Shown here: positions 47,852-55,619 of the stretch, piece after piece
Numbering within the stretch: the first letter of the stretch is position 1
Layout of the letters: each line of letters opens with the position of its first letter
NCBI RefSeq assembly: GCF_001007875.1
Contig: NZ_CP011412.1
Span: 1,054,001 to 1,118,000, forward strand
From: Sedimenticola thiotaurini
GTDB taxonomy: Bacteria > Pseudomonadota > Gammaproteobacteria > Chromatiales > Chromatiaceae
Direction: 5' to 3'
Length of the DNA stretch: 64,000 nucleotides
Notes under the pieces: model-generated
What the model saw: the letters and a program-made list of their open reading frames with translations, nothing else
Told to the model about the DNA's origin: nothing
Databases searched by the model: none
Translations under genes and position numbers: made by a program

Positions 47852-47877
47852 AATACATAGCAATATTGAAGAGTCAA
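47850..47877 (-). promoter_or_regulatory. Candidate promoter of the AcnX operon
   Basis: On the minus strand TTGACT (47872-47877) is 16 bp from TATTAA (47850-47855), about 110 bases before the dctP start. The 18-bp palindrome overlaps the end of the -10, so a bound repressor would block polymerase. Confidence 0.55.
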
Positions 47878-47956
47878 CAATTTTATGGCACTGTTTCTCG
47901 CAACAACTACCAAGCAAGCAGTCGAATAGTGATATTGCAGGATAAAATATAAATTT

Positions 47957-48742
47957 ATGGATAGTTACTCGCTTGAACGCCCCACCGAGTTTGTGCGCCG
48001 ATATTGGCCACCTGATCCCAATCTACCCAAGCATGAGCAATTGAGAAGAGCATTGACCCAATCGATCATGGAAGGATTCTGGAAGGTCGGCGCCAGGCTT
48101 CCCACTGAAGCTGACCTGGTTGCCACCACACCCTGCGGACTTGCAACCGTTCAACGCGCTCTCAGAGAGTTGGTGGCTGATGGAATCATAGAAAGACGAC
48201 GAGGCAGTGGTTCAGTAGTAGCAGATCTCAACGGACCGATTGAAGAGCCGTGGCACATGCGATTCCTGGATCCCACAAAAGGAAATACCGCCTATCTTCC
48301 TCTGTTTACCGAGGTACTTGATCGCCACATTCTGGAAGAACAAGGACCCTGGACTAACGCCATCGAGTCCGGCACCAATCCGGTAGTTAGGATTGATCGA
48401 ATCTTTACGGTAAACAATGACTGCAGGATCTACTCAATCTTTTATGCCATCGCTTCCCGTTTTCCCGAGTTGATCGAACTACCGGTAGCCGCACTGGGGG
48501 GGAAAAACCTGAAAACCTTTATCGCCCGTCGTTATCACGTACCGGTGCACAAGGTGAAACAGAAGTTGCGATACGTAATCCCCCCCGCGGAAGTAGTGGA
48601 ACATGGTGACTGCCCGGCCGGCTTTCCCGCCACCCTGTTTAACGTGATTGCCTACGGTCTCAATGGCGAACCGATGTATTACCAGGACTTTTACATTCCG
48701 CCGACGGACTACGAGCTGGATCTGGGCATCACAACAAAATAG
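47957..48742 (+). CDS. GntR-family regulator with UTRA domain
   Basis: The 261-residue dimeric regulator is of the HutC/FarR branch. The winged helix is at ~22-95 (KHEQLRRALTQSIMEGFWKVGARLPTEADL; TVQRALRELVADGIIERRRGSGSVV). The UTRA ligand domain is at ~110-255 (VVRIDRIFTVNNDCRIYSIFY, GEPMYYQDFYIPPTDYEL). UTRA domains bind small metabolites, and the bound ligand usually releases the operator. It is divergent from the TRAP/AcnX operon and is probably its local repressor, with the 18-bp palindrome between them as site. The ribosome site is weak (AGGA at a long distance), suggesting low expression. Confidence 0.93.
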   Translation: MDSYSLERPTEFVRRYWPPDPNLPKHEQLRRALTQSIMEGFWKVGARLPTEADLVATTPCGLATVQRALRELVADGIIERRRGSGSVVADLNGPIEEPWHMRFLDPTKGNTAYLPLFTEVLDRHILEEQGPWTNAIESGTNPVVRIDRIFTVNNDCRIYSIFYAIASRFPELIELPVAALGGKNLKTFIARRYHVPVHKVKQKLRYVIPPAEVVEHGDCPAGFPATLFNVIAYGLNGEPMYYQDFYIPPTDYELDLGITTK

Positions 48743-48753
48743 CGGGAGCGCTA
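48736..48753 (-). terminator. Short terminator after tRNA-Leu
   Basis: On the minus strand TAGCG-CTCC-CGCTA is followed by TTTTGTT. It overlaps the end of the gntR coding sequence and lies about 30 bases past tRNA-Leu. The stem is only five bp, so this is a modest call. Confidence 0.45.
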
Positions 48754-48781
48754 ACAGATGGGGAGAAACAGATGAATTAAA

Positions 48782-48869
48782 TGGTGCCCGGGGCCGGACT
48801 TGAACCGGCACGGTCGCAATGACCGGCGGATTTTAAGTCCGCTGCGTCTACCAATTTCGCCACCCGGGC
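48782..48869 (-). tRNA. leuZ: tRNA-Leu (TAA)
   Basis: An 88-base gene with a 7-bp acceptor stem GCCCGGG/CCCGGGC, discriminator A and encoded CCA. The anticodon loop CTTAAAA gives anticodon TAA, and the long variable arm fits a class II tRNA. It is third in the Gly-Cys-Leu cluster behind pgsA, as in E. coli glyW-cysT-leuZ. Confidence 0.97.
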
Positions 48870-48892
48870 AGAGAAGTTCTAAGCGGATAAAA

Positions 48893-48966
48893 TGGAGGCT
48901 GAGCCCGGAGTCGAACCGAGGTAGACGGTTTTGCAAACCGCTGCATAACCACTTTGCTACTCAGCC
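48893..48966 (-). tRNA. cysT: tRNA-Cys (GCA)
   Basis: A 74-base gene including CCA. The acceptor stem starts GGCTGAG and ends CTCAGCC; the anticodon loop TTGCAAA gives GCA. It sits between tRNA-Gly and tRNA-Leu in the same transcript direction. Confidence 0.97.
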
Positions 48967-49032
48967 ATTTATCTGTATCGGTGCGGAAGTATCGGGCATT
49001 TCCCGTGAATTTTCCACCACCTGAAGAAGAAA

Positions 49033-49054
49033 ACCCCGAGTCTTTGCCCGGGGT
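49033..49054 (-). terminator. Weak hairpin between tRNA-Gly and tRNA-Cys
   Basis: ACCCCG (49033-49038) pairs with CGGGGT (49049-49054). On the minus strand it is followed by only TTT and then CTTC. It could be a processing or partial termination signal. Confidence 0.3.
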
Positions 49055-49065
49055 ATTCCGAAACT

Positions 49066-49141
49066 TGGAGCGGGAAACGAGATTCGAACTCGCGACCCCA
49101 ACCTTGGCAAGGTTGTGCTCTACCAGCTGAGCTATTCCCGC
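49066..49141 (-). tRNA. glyW: tRNA-Gly (GCC)
   Basis: A 76-base gene with CCA encoded. The acceptor stem starts GCGGGAA; the anticodon loop TTGCCAA gives GCC. It is the first tRNA behind pgsA, 64 bases away, and probably shares its transcript. Confidence 0.97.
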
Positions 49142-49205
49142 GTCTCCTGATGCGCGGGCTATTGTAATCGTCCAGCCGACCGTGTCAAGCTGAACATCGC
49201 ACGGA

Positions 49206-49790
49206 TCATTCGTTTTCCTCGGTTTGCGGAGCACCCTGTTGATTCAAACTGGGCCAGGCTGCGCGCAGATACAGAAACATGGACCACAGAGTGAGAATCA
49301 CCGCCACGTAGAGCAATACAAAACCGATCGTATAAAGCGGCAGACCAAACAGATCATTTCGATAAATCAGTAAGAAGATTGCCGTCATCTGGAACGCCGT
49401 CTTGATCTTACCAATGGCAGATACCGCAATCTGGGCCCGCGCCCCGATCTCCGCCATCCATTCACGCAGAGCTGAAATCGTGATCTCCCGGCCGATAATC
49501 ACCAGTACGGGAATTGCCAGTCCGGGGATCGGATCCTGCTGAACTAACAGAATCAAAGCGGCAGCTACCATCAGCTTATCCGCTACCGGGTCAAGAAATG
49601 CCCCCAGCGCCGAAACCTGCTCCAGTTTCCTGGCCAGATAGCCATCAAACCAGTCGGTGATTGCCGCCAGGGCAAAGACGAAAGCGCAGGCTTCCGCCGC
49701 ATACTGCCAGGGCAGGTAGAACAGCACCACGAATACCGGGATCAACAGTATGCGCAGGAGTGTCAGTATGTTGGGTATATTCTGGAGCAT
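49206..49790 (-). CDS. pgsA: CDP-diacylglycerol-glycerol-3-phosphate 3-phosphatidyltransferase
   Basis: This inner-membrane enzyme makes phosphatidylglycerol phosphate, the committed step to phosphatidylglycerol and cardiolipin. The 194-residue protein has several transmembrane helices. It carries the full CDP-alcohol phosphotransferase motif DWFDGYLARKLEQVSALGAF followed by LDPVADK, i.e. DGxxAR...G...D...D. It lies 6 bases behind uvrC, as in E. coli, and is followed by the Gly-Cys-Leu tRNA cluster. The N-terminus MLQNIPNILTLLRILLIPVFV is canonical. Confidence 0.97.
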   Translation of the reverse strand: MLQNIPNILTLLRILLIPVFVVLFYLPWQYAAEACAFVFALAAITDWFDGYLARKLEQVSALGAFLDPVADKLMVAAALILLVQQDPIPGLAIPVLVIIGREITISALREWMAEIGARAQIAVSAIGKIKTAFQMTAIFLLIYRNDLFGLPLYTIGFVLLYVAVILTLWSMFLYLRAAWPSLNQQGAPQTEENE

Positions 49791-49796
49791 GCTTCT

Positions 49797-51626
49797 CTAT
49801 CTATCTTCATGAAAGACCGCGTAGATCTGTTCCGCCAGTTTACGGCTGATCCCTTCTACCCGTTCCAGATCGACAATGCCCGCCCGGGCAATGCCTTGCA
49901 ACCCGCCGAACTGCTTGAGTAAACGTTGCCGCCGCTTTGAACCGATCCCGGGAATCTGTTCCAGCACAGAGGTTTTTCTGCTTTTCTCGCGCCGCTGTCG
50001 ATGGCCGGTAATGGCAAACCGATGCGCTTCATCCCGAATCTGCTGGACCAGGTGCAGCGCGGGGGAATCAGCCGGCAGTATAATGGGGCTATCCTTACCG
50101 AACAAGAACAGCTGCTCCATACCCGGACGCCGATCGGGCCCCTTGGCCACCCCCACCAACTGCACGCCGACCACGGCCAACTCATCGAGTACATCGGCAG
50201 CCGCCCCCAATTGTCCCTTACCACCATCTATAAACAGTATATCCGGTAATACCCCCTCCCCCGATTGAAGGCGGGTATAACGCCGGGTCAGCGCCTGGGC
50301 CATGGCAGCATAGTCATCACCACCCTGTATCCCCTCGATATTAAAGCGCCGGTAATCAGACTTCACAGGACCCGTCGCATCAAACACCACACAGGAGGCT
50401 ACCGTCAGTTCACCACTAGTATGGCTGATATCGAAACACTCCATCCGATTGGGGGGCTCATCCAGAGAGAGCGCCTGTTGCAGCAGCTCTATACGCCGTT
50501 GCATACCCGCCTTGCTGGCCAGTTTTGCATCCAGTGCAAGCTGCGCATTATGGGCCGCCATACGCAGGCCCTGGGCCCGATTACCACGCACCTGCTGGCG
50601 CAGTTTCACCTGGTGACCGGCCTCCTGGCCAAGCACCTCTTCAAGCAATGGTCTGTCCACGGGGGTATGGCTGAGGAGAATCTCCTGGGGGATCTGTTTG
50701 CCGATATAGTACTGGGTGATAAAGGCGGTCAGTATCTCTCCTTCCTGCTCAACACCCCCCGTGCTGGGAAAAAAACTCTTATTTCCCAGATTACGTCCGT
50801 TACGAATAAAAAACAGCTGTATGCAGGCAACGTCCCCCTTTACCGCACAGGCGATAATATCCATATCGCCCCGCTCACCGGTGATGTACTGTTTCTCCTG
50901 CACCCGGCTCAGGGCGGCGATCTGATCCCGTAACCGGGCTGCCTGCTCAAACTCCAGAGCAGCCGACGCCTTCTCCATCCGCTTCACCAATCCGTCAATC
51001 ACCTGATTGGCCTTGCCCTCCAGAAACAGCACCGCATCCTTGACATCCTCAGCGTACTCCGCTTCCGAAATCAGTCCGACACAAGGCGCACCACAGCGCT
51101 TGATCTGGTACTGCAGGCAGGCTCTGGAACGGTTGTTATAAAAGGTGTTGTCGCACTGCCGGACAGGAAACAGCTTCTGCATCAGTTGCAACGTCTCCCG
51201 CATCGATCCGGCATTGGGATAGGGACCAAAATAGCGTCCTTTGGCCTGACGCTTGCCGCGATGATAGGCGAGCCGGGGGAACCGGTCAGCCGAGAGATAG
51301 ATATAGGGATAACTCTTGTCATCCCGAAGCAGCACGTTGTATTTGGGCTTGAGGCTCTTGATCAGGTTATTTTCAAGAATCAGCGCCTCCGCCTCGGTAT
51401 GGGTCACGGTCACTTCGATGGCGCGAATCTTGGATACCATCAGCTGAATACGACGATTCAGCGCCCGGGAGAAGTAACTGCTGACCCGCCGCTTCAGATC
51501 TTTGGCTTTGCCCACGTAGAGCACCGCACCCTCGGCATCGAGCATGCGATAGACACCCGGTAGCCGGGTCAGGTTCTTGAGAAAACTCTCGTGATCGAAT
51601 ACCGGGGTAGGATTCTTTGCCGCCAT
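49797..51626 (-). CDS. uvrC: Excinuclease ABC subunit C
   Basis: UvrC makes both incisions around bulky lesions in nucleotide excision repair. The 609-residue length equals E. coli (610). The N-terminal GIY-YIG nuclease is seen in LPGVYRMLDAEGAVLYVGKA. The four-cysteine region is around DNTFYNNRSRACLQYQIKRC. Then come a UVR (UvrB-binding) motif (~205-240), the RNase H-like endonuclease domain (RMECFDISHTSGELTVAS, ILFIDGGKGQL) and C-terminal helix-hairpin-helix pairs (LEQIPGIGSKRRQRLLKQFG). It lies 7 bases behind the uracil-DNA glycosylase gene and 6 bases before pgsA, in one operon. Confidence 0.98.
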   Translation of the reverse strand: MAAKNPTPVFDHESFLKNLTRLPGVYRMLDAEGAVLYVGKAKDLKRRVSSYFSRALNRRIQLMVSKIRAIEVTVTHTEAEALILENNLIKSLKPKYNVLLRDDKSYPYIYLSADRFPRLAYHRGKRQAKGRYFGPYPNAGSMRETLQLMQKLFPVRQCDNTFYNNRSRACLQYQIKRCGAPCVGLISEAEYAEDVKDAVLFLEGKANQVIDGLVKRMEKASAALEFEQAARLRDQIAALSRVQEKQYITGERGDMDIIACAVKGDVACIQLFFIRNGRNLGNKSFFPSTGGVEQEGEILTAFITQYYIGKQIPQEILLSHTPVDRPLLEEVLGQEAGHQVKLRQQVRGNRAQGLRMAAHNAQLALDAKLASKAGMQRRIELLQQALSLDEPPNRMECFDISHTSGELTVASCVVFDATGPVKSDYRRFNIEGIQGGDDYAAMAQALTRRYTRLQSGEGVLPDILFIDGGKGQLGAAADVLDELAVVGVQLVGVAKGPDRRPGMEQLFLFGKDSPIILPADSPALHLVQQIRDEAHRFAITGHRQRREKSRKTSVLEQIPGIGSKRRQRLLKQFGGLQGIARAGIVDLERVEGISRKLAEQIYAVFHEDR

Positions 51627-51633
51627 GAGGCAA

Positions 51634-52263
51634 TTATAGAGCGTTCAGCAGTGCCCTGGCATGTACAAAAACTTCCTGAAACATTTCCGGGGTCAGGCGC
51701 CGGGTCTGGGTGTTGTACCGGCTACAGTGGTAGGAATCGATCAACTGCAGCCCGTTCGGCAGTTGGTGATGGGCGTCATGGGCAAATTTGCACGTGCTCT
51801 GCTTCAGACCGACCGCCTTGAGCACCGCATTATGGGCCACCAACCCGAGCGCTACGATCACGCCTGACCGGGGGACTGTGCTGAGCTCCTGGGCAAGATA
51901 CTGATTACAAGTGTTGATCTCGCTGCCCACTGGCTTGTTCTGGGGCGGCAGGCACTTGACGGCATTGGTGATCCGACAATCCGTGAGTATCAGATCATCA
52001 TCGGCCGACAGCGACTCCGGCTTGCTGCCAAACCCAAAGCGATGCAGGGTCTCATAAAGCAGGATACCGGCGTAGTCTCCGGTAAACGGTCGCCCGCTGG
52101 CATTGGCTCCGTGCATCCCAGGAGCCAGCCCCACTATCAGCAGTCGCGCCGCCGGATCTCCGAAGGGTGGTACGGGTCGGGCATAGTAATCCGGATGATC
52201 GGCCTTAACCTGATCAAGAAACGCCGCAAGACGCGGACACTGGCGACAGTCAGGATCAAACAC
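51634..52263 (-). CDS. Family-5 (UDGb-type) uracil-DNA glycosylase
   Basis: The 209-residue glycosylase is expected to excise uracil, hypoxanthine and related deaminated bases from DNA. Motif 1 is GLAPGMHGANASGRPFTGDYAG-like and lacks the catalytic polar residue of family 1, as is normal for family 5. The end motif is HCSRYNTQTRRL. Cysteines C6 and C9 plus later ones (KCLPPQNKP, NTC) fit the FeS cluster of this family. It is encoded 3 bases after uvrY and 7 bases before uvrC, placing a base-excision enzyme inside the classic uvrY-uvrC operon. Confidence 0.9.
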   Translation of the reverse strand: MFDPDCRQCPRLAAFLDQVKADHPDYYARPVPPFGDPAARLLIVGLAPGMHGANASGRPFTGDYAGILLYETLHRFGFGSKPESLSADDDLILTDCRITNAVKCLPPQNKPVGSEINTCNQYLAQELSTVPRSGVIVALGLVAHNAVLKAVGLKQSTCKFAHDAHHQLPNGLQLIDSYHCSRYNTQTRRLTPEMFQEVFVHARALLNAL

Positions 52264-52266
52264 TGA

Positions 52267-52911
52267 CTATTTTTCCGTTGTAATCAAGCCGTGACGAATC
52301 GCCAACAGCGTCAATTCAACGTCTGTTTCCACGCCCAGTTTTTCAAACAGTCGATGCCGATAGGTGCTGACAGTCTTGGGACTGAGACAGAGTGAATCCG
52401 AGATAAACTGGGTTTTCTGCCCCTGGGTGATCATCATCAACACCTGCATCTCCCACTGGGAGAGCCGGTTGAAGGGGGAGTCCGGGTTGTTACCGGTCAG
52501 CATGGCCAAGGTCAGCTTTTGCGAAACTTCACTGGAGACGAAGGGTCGCCCGGAAGCGACCATCTTGATGGCTTGAAACAGCTCATCTGCCGGACACCCC
52601 TTGGTCAGGTAGCCAAGTGCCCCGGCCTCATGCAGTTGTTCAGGAAAAGGGGCATCGGAGAGCACAGTGACGGCGATCACCTGGGTGGATGGATTCTGTC
52701 GCCGAATACGCCGGGTCGCTTCGATCCCGCCGATTCCCGGCATATTAACATCCATCAGAACCAGATCGGGTTTCTCCTGCTTTGCCTTGAGAACCGCATC
52801 CTCGCCGCACTCTGCCTCTCCCACAACTTCGATACCATCGGAGCCCTGAAGAATATGACGAAACCCGGTGCGTACGAGTTCATGATCGTCGACAAGCAGT
52901 ACCTTGATCAC
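52267..52911 (-). CDS. uvrY: Response regulator UvrY/GacA
   Basis: The 214-residue NarL-type response regulator has an N-terminal receiver (phospho-acceptor D54 in [10 protein letters not shown]; acidic D8-D9; T82; K104) and a C-terminal LuxR helix-turn-helix ([31 protein letters not shown]). In gammaproteobacteria it answers to BarA/GacS and turns on the Csr/Rsm small RNAs. The position in front of uvrC is the conserved one. It is the first gene of the uvrY-udg-uvrC-pgsA operon. The 212-base region upstream must hold the promoter but shows no clear hexamers. Confidence 0.95.
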   Translation of the reverse strand: MIKVLLVDDHELVRTGFRHILQGSDGIEVVGEAECGEDAVLKAKQEKPDLVLMDVNMPGIGGIEATRRIRRQNPSTQVIAVTVLSDAPFPEQLHEAGALGYLTKGCPADELFQAIKMVASGRPFVSSEVSQKLTLAMLTGNNPDSPFNRLSQWEMQVLMMITQGQKTQFISDSLCLSPKTVSTYRHRLFEKLGVETDVELTLLAIRHGLITTEK

Positions 52912-53123
52912 CCATTCACTCCGTAGGGTTGCATGCCCAGCAAATCGCAGAAAAAAGATAGGATATTAATAACTAAACGGCCATTTTAGAAACTAACTAT
53001 ATCATGTCTGGCTGTCAAGATGGATCAACCGGACGTTCCGTGACTCACGACTCAGCTTGGCGATCCGTCAAGGCGCACACCAGTTTTTCGGCAGTTTAAA
53101 TGTCCCAACGGCCCAGGAACGCC

Positions 53124-54083
53124 CTATCCATACCTGTTTTCAAAAGCCGTAACAAAATCATCGTACCGGTCAATCGGCAGGTGGTTGATACCCGCTGCCC
53201 CGCTCCTGCCACCACCGGTCGGAAACTGACTGCACAACTCATCCGCCCCCTGCTTATTGGTCAGAGGCGCACGAACACTGACCTGGTATCCCCCCTGCCG
53301 GTTGAGCGTAACAACGGCATGGGCCTTCTGTGGGTCAGCATTGGCCAGCAGATTGCCAAACACCCCGCTGACACGACGTGCCCAGGCCTGATCCGGCAGC
53401 AGGTAAATAACCACCGCATCTGATTCAAAGTCGGGCTTGAGGGCATTGGCCCGGGCCATATCCTCGTTATAACCAGCGTGCAGTTGCCCATAACAGGAGT
53501 CTGCGTCGGCTATAAACTGTTCCGGATCCGGGTAGGCGAGCAGTGAACGATAAAGCCTGTCCGGGGAGACATGCAGATCATCAACAGACTCCCCATAGCC
53601 GTTATAGTTGAGACAGGTGCCCAGCACCCGTAGTCTCTCAAGCTGAGCCTGCGACAGCCCGACTCCCCGGCCAACACGCTCCGCCACCCCAACCAGGTTA
53701 TCACCAAAGGCCGCCGTGACAGCCCAGGATACAAAACGCCCGTTCAGATAACGATTGATCAACAGGCTGGTGCAGACATCCGGAGAGGTATCGATTATGG
53801 TCTTCAATGCGGGATGGTCAGGAATCTCACCCGCCATGTGGTGGTCCACATAAAACAGCTCAACCCCGCCTGCCAATAAGCGCAGCAGATCATCCCGATT
53901 ACGCGCCAGCGAGATATCCAGTACATTCACCTGATCACCAGCTACCGCATTTACCCGCCGCAACAAATTGATATCCCGTTTAACCCCCGTCACCAGCGTG
54001 CTCTCCAACGGCTCAGCCAGTCGTAGTTGCAAGAGTGCGCAGATACCATCGGCATCCCCGTTAAAGACATCAAAAGTTGCCAT
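53124..54083 (-). CDS. DHH-family phosphoesterase
   Basis: The 319-residue cytoplasmic protein of the DHH superfamily hydrolyses phosphodiester or phosphoanhydride bonds with two metal ions. Metal motifs are NGDADG (D10, D12), LDIS (D56) and VDHHM (D80-H81-H82). The C-terminal DHHA1-like end reads PTGGGRSGAAGI, with arginine where many members have histidine. It lacks CBS or DRTGG domains, so it is not a pyrophosphatase of the PPase II type by layout. GGAG precedes the ATG by 7 bases. The gene stands alone, between uvrY and the tRNA-Ser repeat region. Substrate unknown. Confidence 0.82.
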   Translation of the reverse strand: MATFDVFNGDADGICALLQLRLAEPLESTLVTGVKRDINLLRRVNAVAGDQVNVLDISLARNRDDLLRLLAGGVELFYVDHHMAGEIPDHPALKTIIDTSPDVCTSLLINRYLNGRFVSWAVTAAFGDNLVGVAERVGRGVGLSQAQLERLRVLGTCLNYNGYGESVDDLHVSPDRLYRSLLAYPDPEQFIADADSCYGQLHAGYNEDMARANALKPDFESDAVVIYLLPDQAWARRVSGVFGNLLANADPQKAHAVVTLNRQGGYQVSVRAPLTNKQGADELCSQFPTGGGRSGAAGINHLPIDRYDDFVTAFENRYG

Positions 54084-54224
54084 TAAAATGCTCCATAAAA
54101 CCTATCCACCACTGAAAATCCCCTGTTTTGCGTCCCGACGACCACATACTTCTGGGAGCAAATATTGTACAACGGTCATTATTAAAGGTATCGAGCGCTC
54201 TATAACGACCTTTTTTGGGACCGG

Positions 54225-54382
54225 TATCAACCCCGCTGACAGGAATTGATCCATACTTTCCCTGATTCCAAGCCTTCGAGCTTTGCCATCAACGTCCAGA
54301 TCGGCTCCTGCCGATCTGTCGAACCGAGAGTTCTCATCAAATCCTGTACACTTCACCAAATAAAAAGCCCCGCGCAAGGCGG
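54225..54382. repeat. tRNA-Ser 3'-flank repeat, distal copy
   Basis: Bases 54290-54382 repeat 54470-54562 with three mismatches in 93, exactly 180 bases apart. The unit contains the dyad GATCGG-CTCCTG-CCGATC and the first arm of the tRNA terminator (AAAAAGCCCCGC), but in this copy the second arm and T-run are missing. Weaker similarity extends left to about 54225 (CTGACAGGAATTGATCC versus CTGGCAGGGATTGATTC). The 490-base gap 54084-54573 holds these two copies and no gene. Confidence 0.85.
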
Positions 54383-54404
54383 ATATCGTACCGATATAGT
54401 GTTT

Positions 54405-54562
54405 GCACATAGCTGGCAGGGATTGATTCGCGCCATCCCTGGCGCTCACCCTCCGGGCGTTGCCTGCGGCAACGTCCAGATCGGCTCCTGCCGATCTGTC
54501 GAACCGAGGGCTCTCTTCAAATCCTGTACACTTCACCAAATAAAAAGCCCCGCGCAAGGCGG
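54405..54562. repeat. tRNA-Ser 3'-flank repeat, proximal copy
   Basis: This is the copy next to tRNA-Ser(TGA). It has the same 93-base core (54470-54562) with the complete terminator, and a left part holding GGCGCTCACCCTCCGGGCG. Read on the minus strand it is the 3' trailer of the tRNA transcript. Confidence 0.85.
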
Positions 54563-54570
54563 GGCTTTTT
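54542..54570 (-). terminator. Intrinsic terminator of tRNA-Ser
   Basis: GCCCCGC (54547-54553) pairs with GCGGGGC (54559-54565), loop GCAAG, with A/T runs on both sides. It begins 4 bases past the tRNA 3' end. Confidence 0.9.
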
Positions 54571-54573
54571 ATT

Positions 54574-54664
54574 TGGCGGAGAGACAGGGATTCGAACCCT
54601 GGGAGGGCTACAAACCCTCGCTGGTTTTCAAGACCAGTGCATTCAACCGCTCTGCCATCTCTCC
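54574..54664 (-). tRNA. serT: tRNA-Ser (TGA)
   Basis: A 91-base class II tRNA with CCA encoded. The acceptor stem is GGAGAGA with TCTCTCC; the anticodon loop CTTGAAA gives anticodon TGA, and a long variable arm (GAGGGTTTGTAGCCCTC) is present. Confidence 0.97.
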
Positions 54665-54882
54665 AAAATTTCGAGTTGCGAAGAATACCCGATCCGGAAA
54701 GGTTCCGCCAGCCCTTGGCCACACAATTTTAACACCTTGATTTGTTGAACATTCGCCACAATTCAGTATGCTATGATCATTCGAATAACTATGAACCAAT
54801 ACGCTGTTCTGTAGTCATACAAAACAGATCGACCGTTTCAATAAACCTGCATAACCATCGGATTTAATGGAGAAAATGCAAT

Positions 54883-55554
54883 ATGAACCGATTTAACCAG
54901 ACTATTGCCCACCCCGCACAAAGCGGAGTCGCAGTAAATAAAGTCATCAAGAACACCTACATGCTGCTTTCCGCCACACTCCTCTTCAGTGGCGTTATGG
55001 CGATGGTGTCGATGTTCTTTGCCATGCCCCCCATGGCCTATATGATTTCTGTTATCGGCGCCATGTTGCTGGGGATGTTCGTGCTGCCACGTACGGCCAA
55101 CTCTTCCGCCGGCATCGGTGTTATCTTCCTGATTACCGGTATGCTTGGCTTTGGCCTGGGTGCCATTCTGACCCTCTATCTGCAACTGCCACACGGACCC
55201 CAGACCATCGCCACCGCACTGGGCGGCACCGGCGTGATCTTCCTGGGACTTTCCGGTTATGCACTGACCAGCAAACGTGATTTCAGCTTCATGGGTGGAT
55301 TTGTATTCGCCGGCATGCTGGTCATGGTGGTGGCGATCATTGCCAATATTTTCCTCCAGTTGCCCTTCCTGTCACTGGCTATTTCCGCTGGCGTGATGTT
55401 GCTGATGAGTGCTTTCATCCTGTTCCAGACCAGCCAGATGATCAACGGCGGTGAGACCAACTACATCTTTGCCACCTACAGTCTGTACATGGCGATATTC
55501 AATATCTTCATCTCGCTGCTGCAGATCCTGGGCGTCTTTGGTGGGGATGACTAA
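54883..55554 (+). CDS. yccA: Bax inhibitor-1/YccA-family membrane protein
   Basis: The 223-residue inner-membrane protein has seven hydrophobic segments and the BI-1 family layout. In E. coli, YccA is an inhibitor and substrate of the FtsH protease. Family stretches are NKVIKNTYMLLSATLLFSG near the start and FQTSQMINGGETNYIFATYSLYMAIFNIFISLLQILG at the end; the final acidic DD is typical. A GGAGAA lies 8 bases before the ATG. It is monocistronic, or partly followed by a 61-residue gene after a terminator. Confidence 0.93.
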   Translation: MNRFNQTIAHPAQSGVAVNKVIKNTYMLLSATLLFSGVMAMVSMFFAMPPMAYMISVIGAMLLGMFVLPRTANSSAGIGVIFLITGMLGFGLGAILTLYLQLPHGPQTIATALGGTGVIFLGLSGYALTSKRDFSFMGGFVFAGMLVMVVAIIANIFLQLPFLSLAISAGVMLLMSAFILFQTSQMINGGETNYIFATYSLYMAIFNIFISLLQILGVFGGDD

Positions 55555-55581
55555 TCTGCCCGACTGACTAGAACCTGTTAA

Positions 55582-55609
55582 GACCCCGGCTGCTGCCGGG
55601 GTTTTGTTT
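55582..55609 (+). terminator. Intrinsic terminator of yccA
   Basis: ACCCCGGC (55583-55590) pairs with GCCGGGGT (55595-55602), four-base loop, followed by TTTTGTTT. It lies about 30 bases after the yccA stop and directly in front of the small gene's ribosome site. Confidence 0.88.
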
Positions 55610-55619
55610 GGAGAAGTTG

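Noticed and set aside
48736-49141. Possible integration site or genomic island at the tRNA cluster
   Set aside because: No integrase, no direct repeat of a tRNA 3' end and no phage gene was seen. The neighbouring AcnX operon reads as resident DNA in base composition by eye.
54102-54722. A 206-codon minus-strand frame
   Set aside because: It runs straight through the tRNA-Ser gene and both flank repeats. The repeated VKCTGF-type peptide comes from the duplicated DNA, so I treat it as spurious.
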